Assembly: GCA_001949185.1 (NCBI GenBank) | Contig: BDGG01000016.1 | Span: 310,001-374,000 of the forward strand | DNA from: Ramazzottius varieornatus | Lineage: Eukaryota > Tardigrada > Eutardigrada > Parachela > Ramazzottiidae | Reading direction: 5' to 3' | Length of the DNA: 64,000 nucleotides | In this document: piece after piece, positions 28,701-42,483 of the stretch | How positions within the stretch are numbered: position 1 is the stretch's first letter | How the letters are laid out: the number at the start of each line of letters is the position of its first letter | Translations under genes and position numbers: made by a program | Notes under the pieces: generated by a model | Databases searched by the model: none | The model's input: the letters and a program-made list of their open reading frames with translations, nothing else | What the model was told of the DNA's origin: nothing

Positions 28701-29732
28701 GAGTAAGTTTAGCGACAATATAAATAACAGTTTTTTTTGACGACTTACGTATTTTCACTGTGTCTTTGTTGTAGACGGACGAGCCTCGCACAGTGTACCA
28801 GTACCATTTCCACGCCTGGCCGGATCACGGTGTCCCCGTCGATCCCGGCTGTGTTCTGAACTTTCTGAACAAGATTTGCGACCAGCAAGAAGCAGCCAGG
28901 AATGCCGGGCCGGTGATTGTCCATTGCAGTGCCGGTATTGGACGCACGGGTACATTCATAGCCATTGATATCCTCATCACCTTCATCACCAAATGGAGTA
29001 TGTACTCCCACTTTTTTCTCGTTAAAGTCTTTCGCGGAAGTTTCGTCCTTTTCGCTATTGCGACTGTTATTTTTATGAATGGGGTCTTGTTCTAGTTATG
29101 ACGCATGCTGTGGGGCCAGAATGCGAGATCGACATTCATCGGACAGTGCTGATGCTACGGGATAAACGCTCGGGAATGGTCCAGACAGAAGCACAATACA
29201 AGTTTATTTACACGGCTGTCCTGCATTACAGTACGAACTTCCAGTTACCTTGGCGAATTATTCCAAAAGTGAGACCCATATATTTTAACTGGACGTTATG
29301 TGTGATTGTAGTGAACCATACGGTCAACCATCTGATGAAACAACCCGACGGCGTACGTTTGCTTCATCTGCGCGAAATGGAACGTGGGCAATCGAAATGA
29401 ACCAGATCATTCTCCCACGGGGCGCACACTTTCAGCCAGTTTCAATGAGAATGTGCGCCACCTGAGATGACGAATCGACGATCTGGTTCAATTCATTTGC
29501 CCACGCCCCAAATGATGTAAGTTTCTCTTGTGTCAGCGATTCTAACCTCTTTTGTTTCTTGCAGAATCAAGCTGGAAGAGAATACCTAAACGTGAACGGA
29601 GCAGGGGCGCTATCACGAGGTATTTCGCAGACAAGCGGAAGTACGCGAAGCTTGAACGGTCCTTCGACCATAGCCTATCCTAATTTGAATGGCCTGAGCA
29701 TTTCCTCCACTCCGCCCAAGGGTTCAAAGTGA
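25730..29732 (+). CDS. PTPN11: SH2-domain protein tyrosine phosphatase SHP2, 13 exons
   Basis: This is the SHP2/corkscrew phosphatase of receptor tyrosine kinase-Ras signalling. Exons are 25730-25743, 26349-26471, 26559-26780, 26978-27149, 27211-27330, 27414-27524, 27650-27746, 27826-27905, 28019-28177, 28256-28387, 28775-28997, 29096-29268 and 29565-29732, giving 597 residues (human 593). The first coding exon is only 14 bases and gives MASR, matching the human MTSR start. N-SH2 ([22 protein letters not shown]) and C-SH2 (RWFHGH, FLVRES) precede the catalytic domain: WPDHGVP loop, [11 protein letters not shown] active site and [11 protein letters not shown]-loop. The autoinhibitory Asp and Glu of N-SH2 ([15 protein letters not shown]) are kept. 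The tail has two YxN sites, REYLNV and AYPNL, in the places of the two GRB2-type tyrosines. Two introns carry foldback elements. Confidence 0.97.
28492..28588. repeat. Foldback element copy 5
   Basis: Core arms AGTGGCGCACGTTCAC and AATGCGCCACTTGG, with outer arms GCTCGGCAAAATCGTT and AACGATCTTGCCC. It lies in the PTPN11 intron 28388-28774. Confidence 0.85.
29380..29510. repeat. Foldback element copy 6 (long arms)
   Basis: Cores GGGGCGCACA and TGTGCGCCACC, with outer arms GTGGGCAATCGAAATGAACC and GGTTCAATTCATTTGCCCAC inverted. It lies in the last PTPN11 intron (29269-29564). Confidence 0.85.
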
Positions 29733-30551
29733 GAAATTTCCCGCTACTTGTCAAAGATTTTCCCGTGTACAGGCTTGTTTTAGATTAGTATGTTTTTGCA
29801 CGATGATTGTTGAAGACTTTCAGGCGAGATTGACACGTACGTTGTTGCTCACCATGTGCGGCACTCCTGTATTAGACTTTCTTGCTGGACAATTGGTTCG
29901 TTCGCTCGAATTTGATTTTATGCTCTTTAGACTTTTTACCCACTTTAAAACCATCGGCGATTTTACCTTTTAGTTCATTTTCGTTATTTTTTACCCCTTT
30001 AAGTCGGTGCTCACTTTCTTTCTCTTATTGTGTACTCTGTTTTACGTCTAATTCTCCTTCTTACTAATAACCTTAGCTCTACTTTTGATCATTGCATTGA
30101 ACTTAAGCTTTGAAAGCGAAGGACTACTTCCGTCCACAAGTAAAAAATTGTTTTCAGGGGCTTAACAGGATTAACGAGCCGTTTGCTTTGTGTTAGCGTC
30201 CGGAGCCGGAAAATGACAGCACAAAAAGTGCGCGGACATCCTTTGATTCAATTATCACCACGTTGAACCGAGGTGTAAAGTGGAGAGTTTTTACCGTACT
30301 CCTTCAGGTCGAACAGGCTAACAATGTCTCGGTCCGCAAAGAGCACGGTCCTAACGAACGCTGTATACCACAACCACACACAAGTTTCGCGTATCCACTT
30401 TTTTTCGCCCAAGACCATAGCTCCCTAACCTTCTAATTGTATTGGCGATCCTCAAGATTATCTTCACCGTTGACACATCCACGCAACAGTGGTAGGAAGA
30501 CAGCCGCTACTGCGAATCATGACCCATGGTCCATGGAACTTATGTGGCAGG

Positions 30552-30663
30552 CCGGTAAGGAAGACATACAAAATCGTTTCCCAGGTGGCGCGCGGCCCAG
30601 CCAAAGACAATGGGAACATGCGCCACTTGAGATAACGTTCTTGTACGTTTCGTTCGCTGACCT
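30552..30663. repeat. Foldback element copy 7
   Basis: Cores CAGGTGGCGCGCGG and CATGCGCCACTTGAG, with flanking AAAATCGTTTCC and AACGTTCTTGTACG. Intergenic. Confidence 0.75.
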
Positions 30664-31510
30664 CTCATCTCGTACCAGAATAATCTCGGGCACGGGTCAA
30701 TTGGAATTCGCAAAAAGCTCTCAGGTACTTTTTCTCAACGTTAACGCACGGGAAACAATTGACTTTGGTTGAGTTCGCACACTGGAACTTGCCCGGAGCA
30801 AGGAAAATGTTGCAAGCAGAAGTCCCAGCGGTGCAAAGCCATTTTGGGTGGTGCTTCACTGATTCCAGCCGCAGAACGATTTCGTCGACTGGGTTCTTCT
30901 CCCACCAAAGCACCATTATGCTTTATTAGTCGAAGCAAACTTGTACGATCATAACTTAACTTTCCTTACTTTCATCGTTCGCGATACTACCGATTGCCAG
31001 TTTCCCACATTCGTAAAACACCGGACGGAAACGAGGTATTTACCTGTCATCGACATCGTTGCGACCGGTCTGCTCCTTGTAGTCATTGCGGAAGCCTCGA
31101 ATCTTAGGTCAGGTACCTGCTCAACGCTAGCGTGTCGGACCTTCAAAGCATCGGCACCAGCGAACTTGCACAATCTGGTTTTCTTCATGCAGGGTTTAAC
31201 GAACCAACCCACTCCTGTCACAAGCCTATCATCCAAAGCTCGGTTCTAAACTGTGCGATCAGCACCGTTAAGGAAGATATTACGGCAATCGAAGCATGCT
31301 ACCAAGACCAAGGATTTTCCCGAAGAGGACAGTCTCTGGACAGTATATCGATCCGTATCGTTATTATCGTTATGGGGGGAGGGGGGTATTACCTGGCGGC
31401 AATGCCCCCAGAGTCAAGTTCCAGGATACAATAGCAGCTTGCATTGTCAGAGAGCAGAAAATCGCTGAGAATACACCCCCAAATGTTGTGAAGTTTTCTT
31501 TCAAAAGAAA

Positions 31511-31643
31511 GTTGGAAGCTCGGCAAACAAACTCAACAGCACCACTGGGAAACCGTATTCCCAAGTGGCGCACGCTTTCAGCCAACAAGACTGTAAACGT
31601 GCGCCACTTCAGGGAATAATTTGGTTGAATCTGTTCCCCGAGC
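31511..31643. repeat. Foldback element copy 8 (near complete)
   Basis: Cores AAGTGGCGCACGCTTTC and AAACGTGCGCCACTTC are intact. Outer arms AGCTCGGCAAACAAACTCAA and GTTGAATCTGTTCCCCGAGC are inverted. It is one of the best-preserved copies. Intergenic. Confidence 0.9.
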
Positions 31644-32983
31644 TGTCGTATTGTCTGTAAGAATGAAATGATTACGAAAGACCGCACTGACTCGTCTAAT
31701 GAATTTGGACCAGACTTGTCCAACATGTGGCCACAATTTCCGAGCGTGATTGGGTCATTAGGGTCGCTCCTCAACAACAACAACAACACTGTTCGAAACT
31801 TCGAATCATCGTCAGTTAAACAACATTACTTGGAACAAGCTGCAGGACCTGTTGCTGATCACCATACCTTATTTGTTCTCTGACATACCCGTCGTAAAAT
31901 GCACCTCGTTTCCGATCGGCAGACTTCAACTTATCTTACCCTCACTGGAAAGCTCTCAAAACAGGCAGACAATGGGTAGTCCCAACACTCACAGGCAATG
32001 GTTTGATACTTCGTGGCCGAACTGTTCCGCGCACAGTAAAGCTCCGAGAACGACCAGCCAGGAACTCGCACAGAACCCAGTGGAGGTCATTGGTGGGACC
32101 ACTTGACATCTAATCAAGAGTGACAGTTTACTTCCTGTTTGACGTCCCCAATAAAAACCATTCTCGCTTGAACTTTCCCCCCACCACACTGCATCACATC
32201 ACAAACTGACCTGTGCAGACTTCCGGCAAGACGAAGGACGGATTGACGAGGCGAAGCGAGTCAGCTGGCGTTCAATGCGGCAGTATTAAGAGGTTCATTT
32301 TGATCGCTACTTTATACCACCTCACCAAACGACATCTGAAGCCTTCTCTTTGAACCACTGACATCAATCCCAGTATACCTGTAAGACAGAAGACCACACA
32401 GTTGATGACCCCAGTTAGACTGCAGACAGTGAAAAGCTTTGACTGATGAAACGTAGACTGAGTTTTATTGGCCAGTTCCGGTCGCATCAATTTGATTCAT
32501 TCAGCGCTGTACGCTGGGATTGTCTGTCTAGTCTAGCGACTAATTCACTTTATTCAAGGCAGAGGTTAACTTAGCGCGTCGAAAGGAGGCTCAACTCAAA
32601 ACCTGCCGATGTAGAACTGACGCATGGCGGACTTTTATGGCTATCCATCGGGGCCTCTACGCCGGCTGTGACAGATGGATAGTGCCGCTTGGCTGCCTAT
32701 CACAACAAGCAAAAAACCCTATGCCGACAGCTACTCAACATCGGCCAAGGGCAGGTAGGTACCTTGTTCAGCTAAAAGCCCTAAATGACATTAAAACACA
32801 ACGCACTCACCTGCTGCATGACTGGCTCCCCTCTCACTTTCAGACAATGGTGCTAGACGACGCCCAAACACAGCTGCAAAAAGGAAACTCGTTCACCCAA
32901 GAAACCCGATATCCGTAGGCGAAACTTCCGTTTAATATGCGAAATTCCATGTTTCGATCTAAAATTTCAGAATATACCGAGGA

Positions 32984-33089
32984 TCCAGGCAAACTAGACA
33001 AGATCGGCTCCTTGTGACGCACCTTTCCAGTGTAATCACCTGGAGGCATGCGCCACTTGGAGATACAATCTTGTCATCTTTGTTTGAAG
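32984..33089. repeat. Foldback element copy 9
   Basis: Left core is degenerate (TGTGACGCACC) and right core CATGCGCCACTTGG is intact. Outer arms GGCAAACTAGACAAGAT and ATCTTGTCATCTTTG are inverted. Intergenic. Confidence 0.8.
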
Positions 33090-33584
33090 AGCACTTTAAA
33101 TTTTCTGAAAATTTTTACATCATACTCTTATAGGTCAGAAATTGCTATTTATCTCAAGAGTCTTTGGTGAACAAAAATTTCCACAAAGACACTGCTGCGG
33201 GTATCTTGGCTGAGCTCTTGAGAGTCGTCATCAGCACTAGGTCGCGCCTAGGCATCCCATCTTGCTGTGCGAGACTACACTTGTGAATCAAGCCGGTAAT
33301 TTCTATCCGCGAGGAATACGACCTTCATTACAGAGGTAGACACTTGGACCATGGCCTCGTTAAACGCGAAATCATGACTATCCGTCTAGCGCAGAAAAAG
33401 CATCAAAAGCTCCGGAAGCATACCTGAAAGGCAACGGAAGTCTCCCCTCTTCCGGATGTTGATGAGAAGACAATCGCCGTGCTGCACCGACTAGAGTTCC
33501 TGTCCTACACCGTCATCCTCAGTACCTGCAATGACAACGAACCCGTCAGAAACTCAAATCTGAAAATTATACAAACTATTCATG

Positions 33585-33690
33585 TACGAATGAGAGATCA
33601 AACCATCTTTTCAAGTAGCGCACGCTTATAGTCAATAACTCCGAGAATGTGCGCAACTTGGGAAAATCACGTTTGTCTGTGAGCTTTCAA
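33585..33690. repeat. Foldback element copy 10
   Basis: Cores CAAGTAGCGCACGC and AATGTGCGCAACTTG each carry a change. Outer arms are weak. Intergenic. Confidence 0.7.
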
Positions 33691-34506
33691 ACTCTAAATT
33701 TTGATACGTATTCTGGTATTACACGTATTTTTGTGATGTGAAGCACCTAAAAACGTTTCGAGAAACTTCCGAAAATATCGAAGAATACTGGCCACGGTTC
33801 TTCGGGCGGAAGTCAAGAAGGGAATATTCCGCTTGGCACAAGTCAAGCAAGGTGATTGGGGAAAAAGTCACAAATTGTCGAGACAAGTGATTAGTCGACA
33901 GAAAGCTTGCTAAAGGAAAAGATCACCAACGGTGGCTTCCATCAGAATAGCCTTCGTTTCTCACTCCACTGACAGACTTTTTGTCGGTGCTTCCTTGACG
34001 GCGACCCAGGTACAGCGGCTGGCTCGGCCTTGGGCATGGTACCACCGCGATAAAGCCAGTCTACAGTGCATGCAAGCATACCTCTGGAATGTGATTCACA
34101 CTGCTCGGAACAGCTGCAGCTGCAAAGTACCTTTTACAGCACCAAATTCTTTACAGCTTCCATCGACATGACTAACACCCGGCAAAGAAGAAGTCAACGC
34201 ACTGTGCATTCAGCATCGTCGCCCATGTAATATACCAATTCGGCAATTTTTAAGCGATTCCCACTCTTCAAAGCTACCGGCTTTCCACGTTCGAGGAAGC
34301 ATAAAAAAGCCTAGACTTGCTTTGCTCGCAGACAGACAAGCAAACTAATATTTTCGCTGCCATGAGCATGCGCAGTGACTCCATACCGGAACCACGCAGT
34401 CACCCAATGCGCGCTAATGTCCGACCACTTCTTATCGCAAGTTAATCATTCGCATTCATAAGAATACCGACCAGGATATTCCCACATACAGAAGTCGCAT
34501 AAACAT

Positions 34507-34676
34507 TCCACCATCAATCACCGAGAACGAATTCCGCGGAACAAAATTGATAGCACTAACGAGGAGGAGACCGCGGTTCGATTCCCCAAAATCCACCATC
34601 AATCACCGAGAACGAATTCCGCGGAACAAAATTGATAGCACTAACGAGGAGGAGACCGCGGTTCGATTCCCCAAAA
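34507..34676. repeat. 85-base direct tandem duplication with B-box-like motif
   Basis: Two head-to-tail copies, 34507-34591 and 34592-34676, look identical by eye. Each ends near GCGGTTCGATTCCCC, which contains an exact match to the RNA polymerase III B-box consensus GGTTCGANTCC. No A box at tRNA spacing and no cloverleaf was found, so a tRNA is not called. Confidence 0.85.
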
Positions 34677-35750
34677 TCTCGCCTTTTGCAAAACTCAAAC
34701 TTTAAAAAAACTGATGAGCTTCTCCCTTCGAAATCCTGATTTTCGCAAAAATCCACCAAGAGTTCCACCAGCAGTTCGTATAAATTTTCACCACAAATCC
34801 AGTTCGATAAAAATTTTCTGAAGCTCTGGACAAAAAGCAACCTACATTTCTGGCCCAGACAATGGTCCTTGTCTCCACTCCTGCCGACGCTCGAGACGCA
34901 GACGTTCCGGCAACCGAGAAAAATACGGTGCAGAATGAAGACCGAACAGGGAGGAAGGGACAGATATTATTTAATGGAGCACAGCAAGAGAAGGAACGTG
35001 CCGAATGGGCCAAAGTCGCTTGACTAGGTTAAGCGCCAGCGAAGAAGACGCCGCCGCTTTTGAGTCTAAGCAAGCAAAACCGGCAAAGAGTTTGATATTG
35101 CCCGAGTACACTGTAAATCCAAGACAAGTCTTGCAGCTAGCTGGTCACAGCTGCTGCAGCCATTAAATCAATCCCTTCCGCCCAAGCACACACACATACG
35201 TTGCACCACATATTCTCTTATCCAATCATTTATTAGTACACGGCACAGTCAAGGCAGGGCTCCACGGCGAACTCGAGCACGCCTGATACCAAAGGTATGC
35301 ATGCCATGCCATGTCGCCTCGTCCGAGCACAGTTTGCACCTTGAGTTCGTTCACGAACCTTGTCACCGAGTACCACCCTGCAGTTCCCCGCAGTAACGAC
35401 ACGCGGACGGACCATCAGACGGAACACGAAACCGAACGTTCGTCATTTCCGGAACTATCACCGAATTGATGTTTCTGAAATGGCCCAAAAAACGCGCGTT
35501 CCGAAGAACCGTAAAAAACATGACAAATTCATTTCACGAAAATGATGGTGCGTTGTTCGGTTATTTTCGTAAGTAACAGAGCCTTTCCCCAAAGTGGCTG
35601 GCAAGACCGAGATTCGATGAACATTTGAAAATCAAGGTCGTCGAGAGCTTATTCAGAACAAAATTTCGAGTCCGAGACCGTCCGAGAATTAATCAATTTT
35701 CGACTGAATAATTTCACGAATACGGATCAGCAAAACTCGGATCTTGGCAT

Positions 35751-35880
35751 ATAGGAGCTCGGTAAACAAACTCCACAAGGTTGTTTCCCCAAGTGGCGCA
35801 CCTTCTCGATGCTACCGGCTGGAAGCGTGTGCTGCTTGGAAAAACGATCCTGTCCAACTTGTTTGCCGAGCTCCCGTATT
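35751..35880. repeat. Foldback element copy 11 (near complete)
   Basis: Outer arms GGAGCTCGGTAAACAAACTC and AACTTGTTTGCCGAGCTCC are long and clear. The left core AAGTGGCGCACC is good and the right core is degenerate (GTGTGCTGCTTGG). Intergenic. Confidence 0.88.
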
Positions 35881-38800
35881 ACGAAAGCAGGAGGAAACTT
35901 TTTCCGCTCCTTAACGCCCTGTCGCGCACGAAAGTAACGTAAAATCAATGTACAGTCTAATAATTTCAACACCTGGCCTAAAAAAGTGCTGAATGAAGCC
36001 TTGAGGTCCTGACAAAAGTTGCCCATGGGAAGTTCCATCGGGCCCCGCTATTTTTCCTTGTTCCAAAAAAACACCTGCGTGATACAGCCTCGTAAAGAGC
36101 TTTGCGTTTCCACCTGAGCTATCGCGTGCTTCCATACCCGGCGGTACGGGCAAAAAGCGGCAGACCAGACTGGCAGCTACTGTGAAAATCTTCAAGCAGA
36201 CAATTACTAATGGCCTGTCTCGGCTAATCATACTTCTCGTACGCTCACTGAGAATGACAACCGTCAACTACCCCCATCTTCCGCCTTTCTTCGCGCACGC
36301 CTCTCTCCCAGACAACTGTCACCTCTCTCGAACACTTCTGTCTGTTTCCTCTTTTTTGAAGCCCCCGAAATTCAACCGAGCGCGAAATTAGCCGCTGCAA
36401 AGTTCAAACCCGCTAAAACCGAAAAACTAAAAAACGCGAATATTTTCAAACCAAATAGAAACAGCTTTCACATACGTAAAAACTCCGCTGGATACTCTGA
36501 AAATATTCCTTGGCAAAAGCACGTTCTCCGAACTCTGCAAAAACGATCAGATGAATTCACACGAAAAGGTATTTTGAGCTTGCGGATTGTTGCGGGCCAG
36601 TGTGACACCGCGCCATGAACCGGAACAAATACTTCCCTTCGCGTTCTGGTCTCACTTGGCGCAAACGCAACAGGAGCTCACAAGTAGACAAGAGGAGGAA
36701 GCGGGGATAGTTGGTGGTTAATCAGATAGGCAGACGTTTAATATCCTTAAATGGCACAAATCAGCGACATAGTCTTCCAAACCATTCATCGCCGGCTCAC
36801 TGTACAATATCTTCGTCATAATATTATTACTAGTATTCATACAGCTAGTCCCTCAACAGTGCCACTATTTCGCCTGCGATAACAGGATCGTCGATGGCTT
36901 ACTCGTCTTCGACACACTCAAACAGACGGCCAAAGCCAAAAGCAAAAGCCATCAAAAATGGCCACAATATAAAACCTGCCACACCGGATTCCGCAGCCGA
37001 AGCAGCAGCTGCTTCCAACCTCGTCTAACATGACCAAAGTCGGCTGAAACCCAGACAGACACACTCCACCCTAGCTTCAGTCCAACAGCTGCAGCTTAAA
37101 ACCTCAAACCATACTTATGACGTCACCGCGATTTTTTGAATCAATTCAAAATTTCCAGACAGATGTTCGCGAAAATTTATGAGAATATTCGGACTGAGGG
37201 AGTGAGATCAGAAAAGTTAAAGATCCTTTTCACCAAAGCTGGAAACTTTTCTGATTTTTACAGTAAAACTCTCAATTTGCTCCGCGATGACGTCACGCGG
37301 CGGCAATCCAACTCCGCACGCCGAGACATTTGATGAACTCCCCGGTCCATTACAACCGACTTTCTTCTCTCTTCCCTCGCTAAAAGCTCACAGACAAGCA
37401 ACGAACCAGTCAGAGGCAGAAAAGCAGACGGTCATCTTGTCAGGCTTCCTTAACACCACTCTCGTCTACTTTTCTCAAGTTCCTCAACTAAACTATATCT
37501 TACAGATTATATTGCCCAATTCAGCAACTTTCACCTCATTGAAACCTGTAAAGATTCCTGACAACTTAGCAGTTCTTTCACCCCTCAAAGCATGCAAAAA
37601 CCTGCTGCAGGTTTGTTTCAAGAGTTCGAAGGCTGGCTTTCCCTCTCGAAAGCCTAGCCGAGCTCGCATTTGGGTGCCGTACTGAAGTGTTAAGGCTATA
37701 AACTGGCCGACTCGAGTTTCCTGCTTCTTCATAAAGCAAACAATGTCTCTGCTCCATCTTTTCAATATTTGCGCTGCATTAAAGTCAGCGTCTTGTGACT
37801 GGCGACTTGTGCTGCTTGCATGCTTTACAAGCATGATAGCCCAGTATCATACCCAAGCTTACAGAGACTAGAATTTATACTCGGAGATCTTCTTGAAGAC
37901 AGCTGCCGCACACTAGAATGCTGTGTCAGATATTTGAGAAAGGGCAGAATCTGCGCGGTAAACAAGAGGCCACTTATCCCGTGCATCATCTTCCTACCTT
38001 CGGACGAGGATGACGTCAATGTCCGCCGGGAACCACCATCGCGTCAGCTCAATTTCATCCTTTACAATTGTCTTCGGGTTTCCGTGAACCAATCCGAGTC
38101 TCTGGGAAACAAACCAGGAATTCAGCTGGGACACCTGCAAAATTCAGGAAGAAAAAATGGGTTAAAAACTGAAAGTTGACATAGTGCAAAGAGGGATATC
38201 GAACAAGAAAAAGCGTACAGCTCGGAAACACAGTATTCGAAAACCCTTTGAGACAGAACGCGGTTTTCGGAAGATCAGCTTTTTAGAAGATAATGCGGAA
38301 ATACATTATTTTCGCTCGGCTATCGAGTTGCATTTCTGGAAAACTGAGGACTGCAAGATCGGTAGCCGGACGAAAACAATGAGAAGAACAGATGGTTTCA
38401 CAAACTATAAATGAGATATGAAACCACAAAAATACGGAGGGAGTTTAAGAGGGGAGAAAAGTGTTTGCTGGGTAAATATGACAACACAGGCATTAACCTA
38501 AAGAGTTGCCGTCGAGTCGTCGACGACAAACGAGACGGCTACTCTTGGATCCCCTCCCCATACGACTCATCGCACCGGAAGAGAGCGCGAGCACCAGATT
38601 CACGGATACATACTGTACTCAAATGACGCTTGAATTTCCTTCTCCACTTACAAGTCCCTCTCCTTCCACTTCCGGCTGCTTCCAGGCCTTCCATTCAGTT
38701 CTCAGATCTGGAACATATTTTCGAAATTACCAGCAGAAAATATAGATTTAAAGTTTTGATTAACCGCGATATTGAGTCAACAAATTTAAGGGAAATTTAC

Positions 38801-39471
38801 AACTGATGGACAAAATACTCCTTGGAGCAACCTTCTCGATGGGAAATTGGCCCCCATCGCCTCCGGTACTTACAAACAAACTAGCAAATCCTGGCAGGTT
38901 AATGGTTAGTATGGCCTGCCAAATAGACATACTTTATGGAAGGAGGAAGTAGTTGCTTCGTGGTGTGGTCCGACGTCATTCGGGGAAAAGGCGAAGAGTT
39001 CACTCGCCTGCCCGTCAATGATTCATAGGCAAGACATTAAAAATATGCGAACCACGCAACTTGACGTTTCCTGTCTGCATCATCAATTTCCATAGTCGCG
39101 CACTGGAGGGAAGTTACTTCCTCGTCCGCAGTGACTCCACACCTATCGAACACATCGAGCGATGGGTATCAGCTCCACTTTTGAGCGGAGCTATAGCCAA
39201 TGTTACCGTTAATCAATCTGCGATTGATTCTTCGGTCGTGGTACTTTGCTTTGCTGGCAAGGTGTGCCCAAGCATTTTCGACCCCCATTGATTATCACAT
39301 CAACAGTGTACTCACTTGCGCAAAATGCCGCCATTGTCACTTTAACAACTCCTACTAACCCTATCCACCCACTGCTTCCAAATGCTTCCTCCAAGCGAGA
39401 AGACCTTCCACTTCAGTCTGCAGATAACATAGATCTATGCAAGCACATTATGCGATCAGCGGGTAAAAAAG

Positions 39472-39590
39472 GGGAGCTCGGGAATCAAAGTCGACAAGAG
39501 TGGCGCACGTTCTCTGTGTTAGAAACAGAAAACATGCGCCACTTAATAAAACGATCTTGTCGAGTTTATTTGTCTACTAGCCTACGTTCC
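39472..39590. repeat. Foldback element copy 12
   Basis: Cores GAGTGGCGCACGTTCTC and CATGCGCCACTTAAT; outer arms AAGTCGACAAG and CGATCTTGTCGAGTTTATTT. Intergenic. Confidence 0.85.
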
Positions 39591-42360
39591 AGATTGTCTC
39601 GCGAAAAAAATCAACTTTAAATCGGTCGAATAAAACCAAAAGTCAACTCTAAACTCTGAATCGGTCACACAAAAGCGAAAATATTCCGCGTACCTTGTCA
39701 AGAAGTTTGGGGGGAGAACGACAAGAACGTCAAGCGCAAATTCCACGATGAGATCTTGGTGGCAATTTAATATGATGGGATGTCAGCTGGGAGAATCCGA
39801 TGAAGATGACGAGCGAGGGATATGTTCCGATGGAAGCCAAGGAGCAACTGCTGAATACACACAATCATGGATGGCGTATTTTGCGATAAACAGCACGTTT
39901 TCAAATCGAGCCGACTCTTGCTGTATTTGGCATCCGCGAGATAACTCACCCGAGCCACCGTAGAGCAAACCGTCCTTCTTTTCCATTCTGCAAACATCCC
40001 CAGTCCAGCCACCATCCTTGCCTGACGAAAGGAGATGTGAAGTTATGAACGGCGATATTCTTAACTGCAAGTAATAATAACTCACTGGCCGTAGGCGGCA
40101 AATCTTGCGCTGGCTTCATCGTCCCGTCCTCTGCGTGTCGTGTCAATTCTTGAGGTTGTAATGCTGACTAATCGGATCATCTGTTGGGAGCAGAAAGATG
40201 GAGCAATGTCAATTGATAGTTGTGGTACAAACAGTCAAAGTATAAATCGTCAAATCTGTCAACGATGCTCTTGTAGTCAGAAAATCATTATCGTCTATCA
40301 CAAACTGACCAACAAATCAATCAATGCACACTGTGATCTTGATTTTGATCGACCTAAACAACCACTTTACCTGGCGCAGTCTTCTTGCGTTACGGCGTTA
40401 AGCAGATCCAGTAAATCAATCAACAGCAAATTCGGGGTTGTAGTTAATAACGCGAAACGTGGTAAGAATTACTAAGCTTAGTGCGTGCCAAGCTGCTCTC
40501 GATGGACTTAAAGTCACGGCATCCCTGCAACAGACAAGCCCCAAGGGTGAGGAGCAGATCATCAAGAAATACGAGCATGGAAAAGATACAATGAACTGGG
40601 TTAATGGAGGAATCGATCCCCATTGACGAGCAACACAAGTTGCAAACTCTAACCATTTTAGGAGCCACCTTCCAACGGCAAAGGCGTCTGGCCGCAAGCC
40701 ACGCTTCTCAGGAAAGCAACGTCTGCGTCACACACGTTGCTACCGAGCGACCTGCCACAATGTCAAAGGAAAATTCGCTCGGCAGGTCGTACGGCGTTTG
40801 CAGATTATAATCACTTGAACTAACCCGACGATGCGGAAAAGGTTTGCGCCGGTTGTTATTTTTGGCGTGTCAAGTATGGGAAAGACCTGACAAGTATGAT
40901 TCTCATCACCGACGACGCCTGAACAAAGCCCATTGGCTAATCCTCTTTTGTCCGATTATTTAAGATCGAAAGTCCATAGTAACTCAACAAAACTGACGCC
41001 GCAAATAAACAAAAACAACCGGCAAACAAAAGGCTGTCTGGGTCCCTGAATACCGGTAGACTGGAAATCCATCTGAGCCATTGTTACCTTGCAGCGATGT
41101 GCAATTTAAAAAATCCGCCAGCTTTTCCGAGAGATAGAATGACGGAATAACAAATACCTCTTTGATCATAATCTCGAAATAACGTCAAGAAAGGGCGCGT
41201 GGAGAGCCTAACATGTCGTCTCGTATATTCACACCCACTTTCACATCATTTTCGAAAGATGCCACGCACACAAGGCTAATTTTAATCCCTCCAGTTTTTG
41301 AGGTTACACCGAGTATATTTTTACTCGATACCTTAATAAGGCTTCATTAAATAATCTCAGGATACTCCTTTGCCGAGAAAGAGTGGTACTTCGTCATTTC
41401 AAAACGAAATTCCACCCTGCCCAGCAACGTCAAAGTTCCCCATCCAGTTCGTGATATTTTAAGATATTTTCAAATTATCACGGTACTCGTTTGAAAGAGC
41501 GGCGGAACTTCTAACCACAGGTTTAGATACCAACTCCTGACCACCTTCTAACCAACTTTCTTACCAGCTTCTTACCAAGAGTATAGATCCACCAAACCAT
41601 CGAGCTGTGTGCGTTGGTTGGTCAGTATAATAGATGACTGCAACTTCCGGTCAGTACACGTACAGGTTTGGGGTTTCATCTCGCCGGAGGAGAACCATGC
41701 GGGGCTTCCTTACTCAAATCCACAGACAACAGATATTCAGCAGTCTATGGTCGAAAGTTTCAAGGGGAAGCGCGAAGCATTAACAGGGCGATCAGAGGCG
41801 CCTTTGAGTAATGCCGGCTGATCATCCCCCGAAGACTTCCGGTTGTGCAGCGATGCTGTCATATTACCGGGTCTTCAGAACTGACGAACTAGACGAATGA
41901 AGTCGCGGCACGAGAGTCAGCAAGACTCAGGAGCTGACAGCTCGAGGGACCATCGACGATACAGAGCCTGTATTTGGTCGATAAGAGGCGAGATCATGAC
42001 GGCAGGCATGAGTCAAAACGAGGAAAGTAGTTTAATGTCGTGCGACTTGCGACACTAGACCTTTGCCGACGTCAAAGGCAGTATTCTCAAGCCAATAGAT
42101 TACTCATATACGCTGATCAAAAACGCCAACCTTCCTTCCTCCAACCTACCTCACATAGCCATTTATGCCCATTGCGCCCAACCGAAGACTCCGCAGTGCG
42201 TCATCGCGCCACAGCGAACCCAGCATTCTCTCTGCAACAGACAATAACGTATGATCGTATACGACCACCCAACCTCGATAAAATATTGAGTCAACACAGC
42301 ACACGAATATGCTGAGGATCGAGGAACATCCCAGAAATAATTGTCGATAGTAACCCGGCA

Positions 42361-42483
42361 TTTGGCCCGGCAGATATCGCGGGATGGTTGGCCTCTCAAG
42401 TGGCGCACGTTTCCCGGCAATAACACAGAAAACTGCGCCACTTGAGATAGCAACCACGCCGAGACTGTTTGCCGGCCTCCCAG
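42361..42483. repeat. Foldback element copy 13
   Basis: Cores TCAAGTGGCGCACG and TGCGCCACTTGA are nearly perfect. The outer arms diverge more (GGATGGTTGGCCTC and GATAGCAACCACGCC). Intergenic. Confidence 0.82.

Noticed and set aside
31788-31796. CAACAA run as a significant microsatellite
   Set aside because: Only about five units; ordinary low-complexity sequence.
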